Notes: generated from the sequence alone by a model not told the origin. DNA of 64,000 nt from Lactiplantibacillus paraplantarum (GCF_003641145.1 NZ_CP032744.1:1054001-1118000); one strand, 5' to 3'. Numbered from the stretch's first letter, positions 31,088 to 40,645 are shown. A program made the numbers and translations.

Positions 31088-31142
31088 TTCCTGAAAAGGT
31101 TATAATCCTGATCAGATTTATGTTCCATCTAGTTATTCTTTT

Positions 31143-31227
31143 GCCGGCGTGGCGGAATTGGCAGACGCGCTGGACTCAAAATCCAGTTCCCGTTGAGGGA
31201 GTATCGGTTCGACCCCGATCGCCGGTA
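31143..31227 (+). tRNA. tRNA-Leu (CAA)
   Basis: 85 nt class II tRNA; anticodon loop CTCAAAA gives CAA. The acceptor GCCGGCG/CGCCGGT ends with a G-T pair. Last tRNA of the operon. Confidence 0.94.
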
Positions 31228-31258
31228 TCAAACCACGTATATTGTGGTATTCAATACC

Positions 31259-31297
31259 AAAAAGCAACTATACCTTGTGTATGGTTGCTTTTTTTGC
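31259..31297 (+). terminator. Terminator of the rRNA-tRNA operon
   Basis: A 15-bp stem with one mismatch (31259-31273 with 31279-31293) is followed by a T-run. Confidence 0.93.
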
Positions 31298-31871
31298 ATC
31301 ATTCGTAATTGATTGGTGGCCAATTGAGTGCAATTAAAAGGAAAATAAACGTAAGCAGTAAATAATCGACCGGATTTCCAGTAGCCGCCATATGTATTAT
31401 GATTACCTCATCAGATAAATTAGATGTCAGAAACAGGTGTGCAATTCGTAAAGTGAAGCGGGGGTGGCAATGTAGGTGTATCCTGTATTTGTGAGAGTGG
31501 ATGCCCATTGGGGTGTTGTTAAGATAAACCTGTAATTGAGTTTAGTAGCATCGGTGATTTTGGGCGCTTGGTAAGACCGTATACTAAGCGGTAAAGTATT
31601 GAACAAATGACGTTGGCGGTGCTGAGGGGGTGTAACCCTGCTTTTTTTGAGCTCATTGTGCGCGACGAAATACTGGGTCGCTAGCTTAGTCTTGAACGTT
31701 ACACTTTCCTGATACTTTTACCATTTTGATTGCAATAAGTTATCCTCACGGTCCAGGATGAACCGCGCTTACTAATACTTGCCATAAGTGGTGATTCCTC
31801 ACAATTCTGTAAATTATTGATGTACTGGCATGATTGTCAAGCACGTCGAAGGCCTAACGCGTGAACCGTCG
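31298..31871. other. Intergenic region downstream of the rRNA operon
   Basis: About 570 bp without a credible gene. A weak GC hairpin before a T-run lies near 31622-31648, orientation forward, with no gene to serve; otherwise nothing recognisable. Confidence 0.45.
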
Positions 31872-32414
31872 CTAGCCAAATAGCGGTAACGGTGCTAAAA
31901 AGTCGATATCAGTACGCTGGCTGGCGGTGCCTTCTGCTAGAATTGCCATCTGCTTGACCACTTGGGCACCAGCTTGGTGTAGGAGGGCGTTGGCAGCTGT
32001 CAACGAGCCCCCACTGCTAATGACGTCATCGATAATGATAACGCGCTTATGATTGATTAGTGCGGCATCAGTACCGTCCAAAACTAGCTGTTGTGGGGTG
32101 CTAGTCGTAATTGCGCTTACCGGTTCGCTAAGCGGGTGTTGCATATAATCCTTACGATTCTTACGTAAAACGATAAAGCGGGGGTGGTTTGTGGCCTGGC
32201 TTAGCGCCTGGGCTAGTGGAATGCCCTTACTTTCCATCGTGACTAGATAATCAAATTTAGTGGTGGTTAGCCGTTGACTGAGCTGACGGGCAGCATAGTC
32301 AGTTAATTCAGCGTCGCCTAATAGGACGAAAGAGGCAATGCTAGTCGTGGCGTTCAATCGAATCAATGGTAACTGACGTGTCAGTGGTCCTAATGTTAAC
32401 TGATAAGTTTGCAT
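31872..32414 (-). CDS. Purine-type phosphoribosyltransferase (adenine PRTase-like)
   Basis: 180 residues. The PRPP-binding motif V-I-I-I-D-D-V-I-S-S-G-G-S is intact, preceded by V-T-M-E-S-K-G-I-P-L-A, the loop typical of adenine/xanthine PRTases. Such enzymes join a purine base to PRPP to salvage it as nucleotide. The gene follows an NCS2-like nucleobase permease gene by 2 bp on the reverse strand, so uptake and salvage of a purine are likely coupled. Adenine versus xanthine specificity is not resolved. The final C-terminal residues are short. Confidence 0.85.
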   Translation of the reverse strand: MQTYQLTLGPLTRQLPLIRLNATTSIASFVLLGDAELTDYAARQLSQRLTTTKFDYLVTMESKGIPLAQALSQATNHPRFIVLRKNRKDYMQHPLSEPVSAITTSTPQQLVLDGTDAALINHKRVIIIDDVISSGGSLTAANALLHQAGAQVVKQMAILAEGTASQRTDIDFLAPLPLFG

Positions 32415-32416
32415 AT

Positions 32417-33490
32417 TTATAACCCCAATCCAATTATTGGTAAGCCAAATTTTAGTAGTGCCCCGGTCATTAGCCCCGCGAATGGATCGACAAGGGCGGT
32501 CACGACGAGGGTCACGCCCGCAACCGTGCTTAACGAGCCATGCAGGGCGGTGGTGGCATTTTCTGGGAAAATGACAATGGTTCCTAAGATAAACAAAAAG
32601 CCGGTAATTGCAGTACTAGGCACGATTTTTCCTAGCTTCGGCAGCCATCCCAGTAATAGAATCAGCATCATGATCAGCATCATTAGGATACCCGCAATTA
32701 CTGGTTCAGGCGCGCTGGCTGTCGCGGAAATAATCGTTTCTACTGGTGCACCACCCAGAAGGCTTGTTCCTAGGTCTGCTAGTGCCTGGCTGCTAGTCAA
32801 TAGATTTAGATTGACCGGGTTCGGGTGTTGCCCCGTCATTTGGCCAGTAATTAAGCCGTACGAGAGGTTAGCGCCGATATTAAGACAGGCTAGACTCAGT
32901 GCGCCTCGCAGAATTTTAAGACTGAACTGTGGTTTGACAAATTGTAATTTGCGAGTCGTCACGTGCTCCGGTAGTGTGACACGATAATGTGTCGTCGCTG
33001 CGTAACAGCTGGTCCCAATCACTGATACGGCAATTGTCCATACTAAATCTTTACTAATCAAATAAGTCGCACCCGCCAAGCCGATTGACAGCCACCCAAA
33101 TTGGGGTTGTTCATGCGCCATTTGCAACGCGATTTTAGCCAACATCACGCCAACTCCCGCCATCATCGCTGCCATAAGCTGATTGCCCAGACTGCGAACA
33201 ATGAGCGGCAGAGTACCAGTCAAGCCAATCACGAACATCAGACTCGCACCTAAAAAGATGATTGACGACCGTTCGCGTAAATTGTGTCCTAGGTGCCCGA
33301 CCAGTGCAAGGGACTCCGCTTGAAATGAAACCGGCGCAACTGAACCAGCCACTCCGTTGATTAAACCAACTAATCCGAATGAAAATGCAGTCGGAAAGAC
33401 CGCAAAACCGAGACTCATTGCCATGATTCCTTGTGGGATCCCGTTCAAAACGACCCCGATTGCTGCCAATAGATCCGCCAACCAATGCAT
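32417..33490 (-). CDS. NCS2-like xanthine/uracil permease family membrane protein
   Basis: 357 residues with about ten hydrophobic segments. The pattern (N-terminal G-V-V-L-N-G-I-P-Q-G, internal L-G-x-S-L-M-F-V-I-G) fits the sulfate/nucleobase transporter superfamily, and it looks shorter than the usual 420-450 residues of UraA/PbuX. The co-transcribed phosphoribosyltransferase gene suggests a purine base as substrate. Family assignment is by overall resemblance; substrate is inferred. The forward neighbour starts about 195 bp away, so the intergenic region is divergent. Confidence 0.65.
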   Translation of the reverse strand: MHWLADLLAAIGVVLNGIPQGIMAMSLGFAVFPTAFSFGLVGLINGVAGSVAPVSFQAESLALVGHLGHNLRERSSIIFLGASLMFVIGLTGTLPLIVRSLGNQLMAAMMAGVGVMLAKIALQMAHEQPQFGWLSIGLAGATYLISKDLVWTIAVSVIGTSCYAATTHYRVTLPEHVTTRKLQFVKPQFSLKILRGALSLACLNIGANLSYGLITGQMTGQHPNPVNLNLLTSSQALADLGTSLLGGAPVETIISATASAPEPVIAGILMMLIMMLILLLGWLPKLGKIVPSTAITGFLFILGTIVIFPENATTALHGSLSTVAGVTLVVTALVDPFAGLMTGALLKFGLPIIGLGL

Positions 33491-33684
33491 ACCAATACCG
33501 CCTTTTTTTATTTATACGAATAATATACGACTGATTAAGGTTTAAATCCAGTAAATTCGGCAATAAATCGGAACGACTGTGTTTATTAACTATTTATAGT
33601 TCGTGTTTATCTGGATGGCGATTAGTTGGCGCATGCTAGCAAGTGAGGTATACTTAGTGCTAATTAGTGAAGGGGGATGGCACC

Positions 33685-34206
33685 ATGCCAACGATTAAAG
33701 ATTATTACTTGGCAAAGCGGCCAACATTATTATTTTCGTTGCATCCAGAACCAACACAAGCGATTATCAATGGGACGAAGATTCTGGAATATCGTCGACG
33801 TTTTTTTGCACGCCCGTTTCAAGCATTTGTCTATACGACGGGGGCTAATGGAGGAATTCAACTCTTTTTGCGTTGTGATCAGGGCCTGCAACTCGCGCCT
33901 GAACAATTAGCGCTTGTAGGCGCATTGTTACAGCATGACGCGCCCACAACCACCGCTGCTTATTTTGAAGGCACTCAAGCCGGATTGGCGTTACCGATTA
34001 CGGCTTTTACAACCTTACCTAACATTCCGTTGGCACAGTTACGTCGTCAGTTTAAAAACTTTGTCACGCCGCGGAATTACGTCTTTTTAGATCAGTCTGA
34101 CCGGCAAGCACAGTTGGATTGGCTATTAACGCAACCTTGTGAGTCGCTAACTATTTTGGACTGGCGCAAACGGTATGCCGCACTGGCAACTTTGTTACAA
34201 AAATGA
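33685..34206 (+). CDS. ASCH/PUA-like domain protein
   Basis: 173 residues from the ATG at 33685 (AGGGGG upstream; the in-frame ATG at 33667 is less likely). The N-terminus shows S-L-H-P-E-P-T-Q-A-I-I-N-G-T-K-I-L-E-Y-R, which matches the ASCH pattern (hydrophobic-x-P, I-x-x-G-x-K-x-x-E-x-R) found in RNA-binding PUA-like proteins. No membrane segment or catalytic motif is clear. Function is unknown; RNA or modified-nucleotide binding is the family-based guess. Confidence 0.6.
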   Translation: MPTIKDYYLAKRPTLLFSLHPEPTQAIINGTKILEYRRRFFARPFQAFVYTTGANGGIQLFLRCDQGLQLAPEQLALVGALLQHDAPTTTAAYFEGTQAGLALPITAFTTLPNIPLAQLRRQFKNFVTPRNYVFLDQSDRQAQLDWLLTQPCESLTILDWRKRYAALATLLQK

Positions 34207-34353
34207 AGCCCAACTCGTGTTAATCAGGGCTGCACTAGTGAGCTAGTTACAAGCATCAAACAGCTACTCGTTTTGCGTTTGCTGAAAGGACTTAGCTGTA
34301 ACAGCCGCCGCAAACGGGGGGCTATTTAGCATGGCTGATTGTATTTGTTCGTA

Positions 34354-34388
34354 AAAAAAGAACCTGCCACAAGTGGTCAGGTTCTAAG
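34354..34388 (-). terminator. Terminator of the GNAT acetyltransferase gene
   Basis: On the reverse strand AGAACCTG pairs with CAGGTTCT (34359-34386) with an inner stem, and a run of seven T follows. Confidence 0.85.
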
Positions 34389-34393
34389 ATTAA

Positions 34394-34912
34394 TTACAGC
34401 ATTTTTTCATAGACGTAACAAACATCGTCGACATGGTACACGCCAACCATCTCACCAACACGTTTGAAGTTCATCTTCGCAATCAGATGTTGCATCGCTT
34501 GATTGTCAGCATGGGTATCGATACGGATGCTCTTGATTTCGGGATGTTCCGCAGCAATATGGGCGATAATTTTTTCGAACAATTGGGTCGCGTAACCATG
34601 ACCAGCATGGCTGGAATGAATTGCGACTCGGTGAATCACGACGTAGGGTGCGGTTGTATTTAACCATTGGGCATTAGCCGTATCGTAAGTCTCATCTGGT
34701 GATGGCACGACAGCGACGGCGCCGACCGTTGCGTTATCGTCGGCATTAAATAAGTACGCCGATCCTTGCATGATGTCGGCCGTGATTTGTTTGCGAGACG
34801 GGTAGTCGCCTTGCCACTGGTTGACTCCAGCTTCGGCAAGTTGATTACGACCGTCACTTAGAATGTCGATGATCGTATCGAGATCATCGAGGGTCGCTTT
34901 CTTAAAGTACAT
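34394..34912 (-). CDS. GNAT-family N-acetyltransferase
   Basis: 172 residues. The acetyl-CoA binding motif A is visible as V-I-H-R-V-A-I-H-S-S-H-A-G-H-G-Y-A-T-Q-L-F, followed by I-R-I-D-T-H-A-D-N and the final strand with K-M-N-F-K-R-V-G. This is a single-domain GNAT enzyme in the cytoplasm. The acceptor (amino acid, peptide N-terminus, antibiotic or polyamine) cannot be deduced. GAGGAG precedes the start; it is a single-gene unit. Confidence 0.9.
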   Translation of the reverse strand: MYFKKATLDDLDTIIDILSDGRNQLAEAGVNQWQGDYPSRKQITADIMQGSAYLFNADDNATVGAVAVVPSPDETYDTANAQWLNTTAPYVVIHRVAIHSSHAGHGYATQLFEKIIAHIAAEHPEIKSIRIDTHADNQAMQHLIAKMNFKRVGEMVGVYHVDDVCYVYEKML

Positions 34913-35026
34913 AATTCTGGCTCCTCTCTTGAACGGCGATTAACTGTCGAAACAGCAATCGACTTTTAAAAGTATACAGAATTTCCAGGAAAATGAAACT
35001 ATTTTCTCCCGATTTTTAGAAGATTT

Positions 35027-35863
35027 TCAGTGATAGTTTTCAAGCAAAATCTTGCGGGCTGCTTGCGCCATATCATGTTGGGTATTGTAAGCAGCGACCG
35101 CGCTAGGTGCGTACTGGTAAGCGTTGGTCCGCAAGGTTTGTTCATAAAATTCGACATATGGTAAATGAGCATCATGAGCAATCGCGATGGCTCGTTGCCA
35201 ATCAAAATCTACGGCGCGGTAATCCACTTGTTGGAGCCCCGTCTCGTCAATGGTCAGGAGCAAGTAATTCGCCCGTGGCTGGCGTAGGTGGGGATTAATA
35301 GCAGTCGGAAGGCCAACCGTCCCGGCGTTTAGAATCAGCTGGCCAGTAGTTGCGTAGCGCATGATGGGCTGGTGCGTGTGCGCATAGATGACGATATCGA
35401 CATCGCCTGCAGCGGCTTGGTCAAAGTTGGCCTGATTGGCAGTCGGTGCGAGCGCGTGGCCACTAACGATAGTTGGCAAAACATGCTGGAGGCGGATAGT
35501 TAACGGGCCAACGTGTTTGATGACCGTCATTGGTAAGTTAAGTAACCGTTCAAAGTGTGTCGAACTCAGTTGGCGCCGATCAAAAGCGGTGAGAACCGTT
35601 GCCATAATTTGCTTAGGTTTGGTGAACGTGTTGGGGTTAGCAGCCATTACTTTGCGGTAGTTTTCCTCGTGATTGCCGAGAACGTAGGCGGTGGGCTGCA
35701 CGCGGTCTAGTAAGGTGAGGCAGCGTTCTGATTCCGGTCCGCGGACGGTCATGTCGCCGACTGTCCAGTATTCGTCAACGTGTTGAGACTGGGCATCTGC
35801 TAGGACTGCTTCGAGTGCGGTGGCGTTACCATGAACGTCAGATAGTACTGCAATTTTTACCAT
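35027..35863 (-). CDS. Calcineurin-like metallophosphoesterase
   Basis: 278 residues with the full set of metal-binding motifs: S-D-V-H-G-N at the N-terminus, V-G-D-M-T-V-R-G-P, L-G-N-H-E-E-N, I-V-I-Y-A-H-T-H and L-N-A-G-T-V-G. These chelate two metals in phosphodiesterases of the YfcE / bacterial PPP-like type. The substrate is unknown. AGGAAG lies about 10 bp before the ATG. No partner gene is adjacent. Confidence 0.88.
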   Translation of the reverse strand: MVKIAVLSDVHGNATALEAVLADAQSQHVDEYWTVGDMTVRGPESERCLTLLDRVQPTAYVLGNHEENYRKVMAANPNTFTKPKQIMATVLTAFDRRQLSSTHFERLLNLPMTVIKHVGPLTIRLQHVLPTIVSGHALAPTANQANFDQAAAGDVDIVIYAHTHQPIMRYATTGQLILNAGTVGLPTAINPHLRQPRANYLLLTIDETGLQQVDYRAVDFDWQRAIAIAHDAHLPYVEFYEQTLRTNAYQYAPSAVAAYNTQHDMAQAARKILLENYH

Positions 35864-35983
35864 GTTAAGGTGCTTCCTTTCTACTATGTAAACTAAGAGT
35901 TGGTCATATGTTTTATTCGGGCAAACGTGGGTTGTAAAAATTTATGAATGTAACCACTATGAAAAGCCATCGTAACTTTTATC

Positions 35984-36083
35984 TGTTATAATGGGTATGA
36001 AACGAAGTAATATATAGCACGTATATTCAAGCCAATTCGTTTCATGCCGTGATTATCCTTGCGATAATCACGGTTTTTATTTT
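35984..36083 (+). ncRNA. Candidate small RNA with own promoter and terminator
   Basis: An extended -10 (TG-T-TATAAT, 35984-35992) lies just before a compact folded stretch. A 10-bp stem, ATGAAACGAA (35997-36006) with TTCGTTTCAT (36036-36045), encloses a small hairpin. A perfect 11-bp terminator (36047-36057 with 36063-36073) and TTTTTATTTT follow. No coding frame of note exists. No -35 was recognised. The predicted RNA would be about 80 nt, on the strand opposite to both neighbouring genes. I do not match it to a named RNA family. Confidence 0.5.
36047..36083 (+). terminator. Forward terminator of the candidate small RNA
   Basis: CCGTGATTATC pairs perfectly with GATAATCACGG, followed by TTTTTATTTT. 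The reverse strand has no T-run here, so it serves only forward transcription. Confidence 0.85.
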
Positions 36084-36510
36084 ACCATAGCCCATCGCAT
36101 AAGTTTGTTCATTGAGACTCATTGAGACTCATTAAGCTCGACTTACGTGTGGTGCTAGTCAGTTTGTTATGAATGATGATCTAATGAGCCATTAGTTGGA
36201 CTCCTGATCGTCAGTAGTGCCGCATGCTATTTCGACCCCTGGGCTGGGTGCCAATTGTTGGAACGTCCCCGACATCGGTTTGAGGCCACGCACAAGCCGC
36301 ATGCTTCAAATACGAGTCTTATTCTAAACCGAGAGTAACCTACTGCCGACTAAGCGTAATTTGGCTAATGAGCATTTGACCCCTAGGCTCTTTAGTCTCA
36401 AGCCTGTGTGGACGACGGATTAAATCTGAGTATTGCTTGATCAACGTCAACGGGTAGATGGGGATTGGACATTGATGCAGCAAGCACAAGTTAGAGTGTC
36501 ACTAGGCAAT
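36084..36510. other. Intergenic region without a gene
   Basis: About 430 bp with no credible gene. A 10-bp tandem repeat (ATTGAGACTC at 36111-36120 and 36121-36130) and a direct repeat GCCGCATGCT (36219-36228, 36296-36305) are present. TCGGTTT and AAACCGA near 36275 and 36336 form a long-range inverted pair. Confidence 0.45.
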
Positions 36511-36580
36511 AAAAAGCCGTCAGCTGCGGGAACTGATACGTCCAGCTGACGGCTTCTACCACGTGCTTCAAAACACGTGG
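36511..36580 (-). terminator. Double-hairpin terminator of mntH
   Basis: Downstream of the mntH stop on the reverse strand lie a hairpin CCACGTG/CACGTGG (36559-36580) and then a perfect 13-bp stem (36514-36526 with 36543-36555), followed by five T. Confidence 0.85.
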
Positions 36581-36593
36581 TTAAATGAAATTA

Positions 36594-37919
36594 TCAGAAT
36601 AAGCTATAGACCAAATAAATATTCAATATCGTAATTATTCCCGCTAAACCATACCCTAGCCACGTCACGATCGCCCGATTAACGTGAGTCTTCATGAGTT
36701 TGGCATCATTCGTCAACGCAACTAACGGAAGTAAGGTGAAGGGGAGCGCGATGCTGAGTGCAACTTGCGCGTAGATAATTAGATTTTCAAACGCGGCGTC
36801 GCTAAAACCGACTATCGCACCAATAATCAGGATGGGAATCAACGTGACGGCTCGGGTAAGCAAACGGCGTTGCCAAAGTGGTAAACGGATGTGCAAATAC
36901 CCTTCCATCACAATTTGACCAGCCAAGGTGCTGGTGATCGATGAAATTAAACCGGTAATCAAAAGAGCCAATGCAAATAACCAACTCATGACCGGGCTAG
37001 CAAGTATGCCGACTACGGCAGTGTTTTTGAGTCCATCAAAGACGGCTTGAAGGCTAGCTAACGCGGTCGTATGACCAAAGAAGAGCGTGCCGCCAAGGAT
37101 AAGTAAAAGTGCGTTGATTAGAAAAGCGGCAATCAAATGTACGGTCGAATCCCAATTGGCAAACCGCAACGCCTCGGTTACTTGAGCTGGATCATGGTAG
37201 TCATAACGACGACTTTGTGCAAGTGACGAGTGTAAGTATAAGTTATGGGGCATGATAGTCGCGCCTAGGATCCCTAAACTTAGAACCAGCGCAGTATGAT
37301 TCTTGATAATCAGCGGCGTCGGAACTAAGCCTAGCAGGACGTGACCAAACTGAACGTGGGCACGGCCGACTTCGATTCCAAAAATAATTCCGACGGTTAA
37401 GATGGCCAGGAGAACGATTACCTCCACGCGACGGATGCCGAATCTTAGAAATAACAATACGACTAAGACATCCGCAATTGTTAGTAGAATGCCGACAAGT
37501 AGTGGTAGACCGAATAACATCTTTAACGCAATCGCGGTCCCAATCACGCCAGTCATGTCGGTTGCCATCATTGCGACTTCGTTTAAGAGCCACGCCGCGT
37601 AACGCACGGGTCGTGGCAACTTACTGGCAATGGCTTGCGCTAAGTCTTGCCGGGCAACGACGCCGAGTTTGATTGCTAAGTCCTGCATGAACATGGCTAC
37701 AATGATGGCTAATGCTAAAACAGTTAAGAGTCGGTACTGAAACTGGCCACCACCAGCTAGTGAAGTCAGCCAGTTGCCGGGATCCATGTAACCGACCGCG
37801 ACGAGCGCACCGGGGCCACTGTAAGCTAAAAATTTACGCCAAAAAGCAGTCTGGTGAACGTCAGGAACCGCCACGCTCTGATTAATTTCTTCAAGGCTCT
37901 GATGACGATGCGATTGCAT
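36594..37919 (-). CDS. mntH: Nramp-family divalent metal (Mn2+) transporter
   Basis: 441 residues, about eleven membrane helices. The metal-binding motif D46-P-G-N49 in helix 1 and A-T-I-M-P-H-N-L in helix 6 are intact, so it should import Mn2+ (or Fe2+) with protons. Lactobacilli of this group accumulate manganese as an antioxidant, and several paralogues are usual. The start at 37919 has AGGAGG upstream. It overlaps the 3' end of hemH by 29 bp, so the two genes are co-expressed. Confidence 0.93.
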   Translation of the reverse strand: MQSHRHQSLEEINQSVAVPDVHQTAFWRKFLAYSGPGALVAVGYMDPGNWLTSLAGGGQFQYRLLTVLALAIIVAMFMQDLAIKLGVVARQDLAQAIASKLPRPVRYAAWLLNEVAMMATDMTGVIGTAIALKMLFGLPLLVGILLTIADVLVVLLFLRFGIRRVEVIVLLAILTVGIIFGIEVGRAHVQFGHVLLGLVPTPLIIKNHTALVLSLGILGATIMPHNLYLHSSLAQSRRYDYHDPAQVTEALRFANWDSTVHLIAAFLINALLLILGGTLFFGHTTALASLQAVFDGLKNTAVVGILASPVMSWLFALALLITGLISSITSTLAGQIVMEGYLHIRLPLWQRRLLTRAVTLIPILIIGAIVGFSDAAFENLIIYAQVALSIALPFTLLPLVALTNDAKLMKTHVNRAIVTWLGYGLAGIITILNIYLVYSLF

Positions 37920-38865
37920 GATTCGATGCCTCCTGTTTTTGAACGGCCAGGTCGGCTAGAAATTGACTGAAAGCCGTATCTTTATTCATCGGCGGCACTA
38001 AATCAAAGCGATTACCACCGCTAGCCCGAAACGTTTGATAATTTTGAACATAATCTTCTTCGAGCGTTTCTAAGCAGTCCACCACAAACGATGGGGTGAC
38101 TATTAATACGTTGCGTTTGCCCAATTCAACCAGCTGCATGAGCTCATTTTTTAAGTAGGGCTTTAGCCAGGGCATCGGGCCGAACTTGGATTGATAAGCG
38201 GTAATAACTTTTGCCGCCGGTAATTCTGGCAATTCAGCTAACACGGCCTTGGTTGTTGCTTCGCACTCTTGCTGATAAGGATCACCGTGACGCACCATGG
38301 CGGTAGGAATACTATGGTAACTAAAGATAACGGCATCGTAATTGTTAGTTTGGTAGCACTGCCAGACTTTGGCAGCTAATAATTGAATGTAAGTTGGTTG
38401 ATCATAAAAATGGTCAATGAACGTATGTGGCAACCCGGTCGCTTCGACTTGACGATGAATGCCCCCGTGCGTACTCTGCGTGTATTGTGGAAAGAGCGGT
38501 AGAATGAGGGGGCGCTCACAACCGGCGGCAACCATTGTTTGCAAGGTCACGCCAATGTCCGGTTGGCCGTATGTCATAGCCAGCCGAACATCCCAATCAG
38601 GTAGGGCCGTTTGCACCTGCTGACAGATAGCCTGACTGTAGACGATCAACGGTGAACCTTGTGGGAGCCAACTATCTTGATAGAAAGTGGCCGAACGCCA
38701 GGAACGGGTCGGCAAGATCAGTCCACGCAACAAGGGTTGCCAAAGTGCAGCTGGCATTTCAATGACACTTGGATCACTTAAGAATTCTTGTAAGTATGTT
38801 TTTACATCCTTAGTTTGTGGGGATGCTGGGGAACCTAAATTAACGAGTAATAGTCCTGGATGCAT
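37891..38865 (-). CDS. hemH: Ferrochelatase (coproporphyrin ferrochelatase type)
   Basis: 324 residues from the ATG at 38865 (GGAGGGG upstream); the frame is open to 38901 but without a site. Start M-H-P-G-L-L-L-V-N-L-G-S-P matches HemH. The active-site His lies in F-S-Y-H-S-I-P and the Glu in C-L-E-T-L-E-E-D-Y. The enzyme inserts Fe2+ into a porphyrin. No other heme biosynthesis gene is seen in the window, and lactobacilli of this group are generally unable to make heme from scratch. Translationally coupled to mntH by overlap. Confidence 0.92.
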   Translation of the reverse strand: MHPGLLLVNLGSPASPQTKDVKTYLQEFLSDPSVIEMPAALWQPLLRGLILPTRSWRSATFYQDSWLPQGSPLIVYSQAICQQVQTALPDWDVRLAMTYGQPDIGVTLQTMVAAGCERPLILPLFPQYTQSTHGGIHRQVEATGLPHTFIDHFYDQPTYIQLLAAKVWQCYQTNNYDAVIFSYHSIPTAMVRHGDPYQQECEATTKAVLAELPELPAAKVITAYQSKFGPMPWLKPYLKNELMQLVELGKRNVLIVTPSFVVDCLETLEEDYVQNYQTFRASGGNRFDLVPPMNKDTAFSQFLADLAVQKQEASNHAIASSSEP

Positions 38866-39200
38866 AGAAACCCCTCCAATTAATATTGATAAATTAATCA
38901 TAGCATAATCGAAAGCTTGTATATGGGGTTAATGGTTTATTTATTCGATTATCTAGTGATAATTATTTTAATGATGACATAATAAAATCTCCCACTAGCG
39001 TCCGAATTGCTAGCGGGAGATGTCACGTAATTAGTTGGTTGCTTCGTGAATCGAATAACGGCCAGAGTACAATTCAGCAGGGGAATACCAGCTACTGATT
39101 TATCGCGTAAGGCTGGCGTGTTCAGGCCTTGTTTCAGGGTAACCTGAACTGGATAGTTAGTAGTGTAGTAAAGCTTGATAAGTTGAGCTGACTAACCGTG
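38866..39200. other. Intergenic region between hemH and the permease gene
   Basis: About 335 bp with no gene. It holds the terminator at 38983-39021 and an inverted element CCAGC (39088-39092) ... TAAGGCTGGCGT (39108-39119) similar to one near 14990. Confidence 0.5.
38983..39021 (-). terminator. Terminator downstream of the amino acid permease gene
   Basis: On the reverse strand a 13-bp stem with one mismatch (38987-38999 with 39009-39021) is followed by TTTTATTAT. It lies about 180 bp after the permease stop. Confidence 0.75.
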
Positions 39201-40583
39201 TTATTTTGAAGTGTGGGCCCGCCGATAACGCTGGTTGAGATAATACCCTAGGTAACAGATGGCCACAAATGGCAGCGTATAATATAAAGCGATACGCTGA
39301 TTAGGGTCAAACCAAATCAAAATACAAGAGAGACCGCTTAAGATAAAGGCTAACCACGGGACGACTGGATAGCCGGGCGTTTTGAAGGTTAACTGATCTA
39401 ATGACTGCCCACTTTTGAGGTAGGCTTTACGGAAGTTGATTTCTGAAAGGGCAATCGCCATCCAAACAATGACGACGGCGAGTCCGGAAATGGAAACGAG
39501 CACGAGGTAGACGGAACCGGCGGCATAGACGCTTGATAGTAACGCCAAAATACCACCTAACATACTAGTAATCAGCGCAACTAGTGGGACATCGCGCTTA
39601 GTGGTCTGCTTAAAGACTTTAGGAATTGTGCCCTCATTGGCTAGTGACCAGAGCATTCGGGTGGACGCATATAGGCCGGAATTAGCAGCGGACATGATCG
39701 CAGTGAGAACCACGAAGTTCATCAAATCGGCAGCGTAGGGAATCCCGATTTCCTTAAAGACAAGGACAAAAGGGCTTTGCGTCACGCCAGCTTGTTGATA
39801 TGGAATCAGGGCCGCCATGACGAACATGCTACCAATGAAGAAAATAATTAAGCGCCACAAAGTCGTTTTGATCGCAGTTGGAATAGTGTGCGCCGGATCC
39901 TTGGTCTCACCAGCGGTAATTCCAATCAGCTCGGTTCCAGAGAACGCGAAGTTAACCGTTAACATGGTGGTGAAGACACCACCGAAGCCGTTAGGAAACC
40001 AGCCATTGCGAGTATAATTGCTGAAAAAAGGCGCGCTGGCATGTCCATGTAGCGGCAAGAGACCAAACATAGCGAGGCCACCTAAAATAATAAAGGCGAT
40101 AATTGCAATGACCTTGATGCTCGCGAACCAAAACTCGGCTTCTGCGAACCAACGGACCGACAGTGCATTGACCGTAAAGATGACCACCATAAAGACGAGA
40201 CTCCAGATCCAAGTGGCAATGTGTGGAAACCAGGTTTGCATGATCAAACCGGCAGCCGTAAATTCTGAACCGAGGGCAATCGTCCAAGTTAGCCAGTACA
40301 GAATCGCAACAGTAAAGCCGGTTCCGGGGCCGATGTATTTTTTGGCGTAGACGTGAAAAGCGCCCGTATATGGCATGGCGACTGATAGTTCCCCTAGACA
40401 TAACATGACTAAGTAAACGAGGATGGCGCCAATTGTATAGGCTAGTAGTGTTCCAATCGGTCCGGCTTGATGGATCGTATAACCGGAGCTTAAGAATAAA
40501 CCAGTCCCAATGACGCCACCGAGTGAAATCATCAGGACGTGTCGCGATTCCATTTGGCGACTGAGGTGGGTTTGTTTTGACAT
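39201..40583 (-). CDS. mmuP: APC-family amino acid permease, probable S-methylmethionine permease
   Basis: 460 residues with twelve predicted membrane helices. The APC/AAT signature is clear: [17 protein letters not shown] near the N-terminus and G-E-L-S-V-A-M-P in helix 3. It is read away from the homocysteine S-methyltransferase gene, 113 bp apart. That pairing is the classic mmuPM arrangement, so S-methylmethionine is the likely substrate; the sequence alone would allow other amino acids. AAGGAAGG precedes the start. Confidence 0.8.
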   Translation of the reverse strand: MSKQTHLSRQMESRHVLMISLGGVIGTGLFLSSGYTIHQAGPIGTLLAYTIGAILVYLVMLCLGELSVAMPYTGAFHVYAKKYIGPGTGFTVAILYWLTWTIALGSEFTAAGLIMQTWFPHIATWIWSLVFMVVIFTVNALSVRWFAEAEFWFASIKVIAIIAFIILGGLAMFGLLPLHGHASAPFFSNYTRNGWFPNGFGGVFTTMLTVNFAFSGTELIGITAGETKDPAHTIPTAIKTTLWRLIIFFIGSMFVMAALIPYQQAGVTQSPFVLVFKEIGIPYAADLMNFVVLTAIMSAANSGLYASTRMLWSLANEGTIPKVFKQTTKRDVPLVALITSMLGGILALLSSVYAAGSVYLVLVSISGLAVVIVWMAIALSEINFRKAYLKSGQSLDQLTFKTPGYPVVPWLAFILSGLSCILIWFDPNQRIALYYTLPFVAICYLGYYLNQRYRRAHTSK

Positions 40584-40645
40584 AATGTAACGGCCTTCCT
40601 TACTTGCAGAATTAACATGATTAGACTATGATTAGAAAATCAGCA

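Noticed and set aside
31618..31650. Terminator-like hairpin with T-run
   Set aside because: The stem is weak and no upstream gene or promoter was found for it.
33491..33666. Purine riboswitch or PurBox before the permease gene
   Set aside because: A CGAAC-like motif is present near 33600, but no full riboswitch core or paired boxes could be identified.
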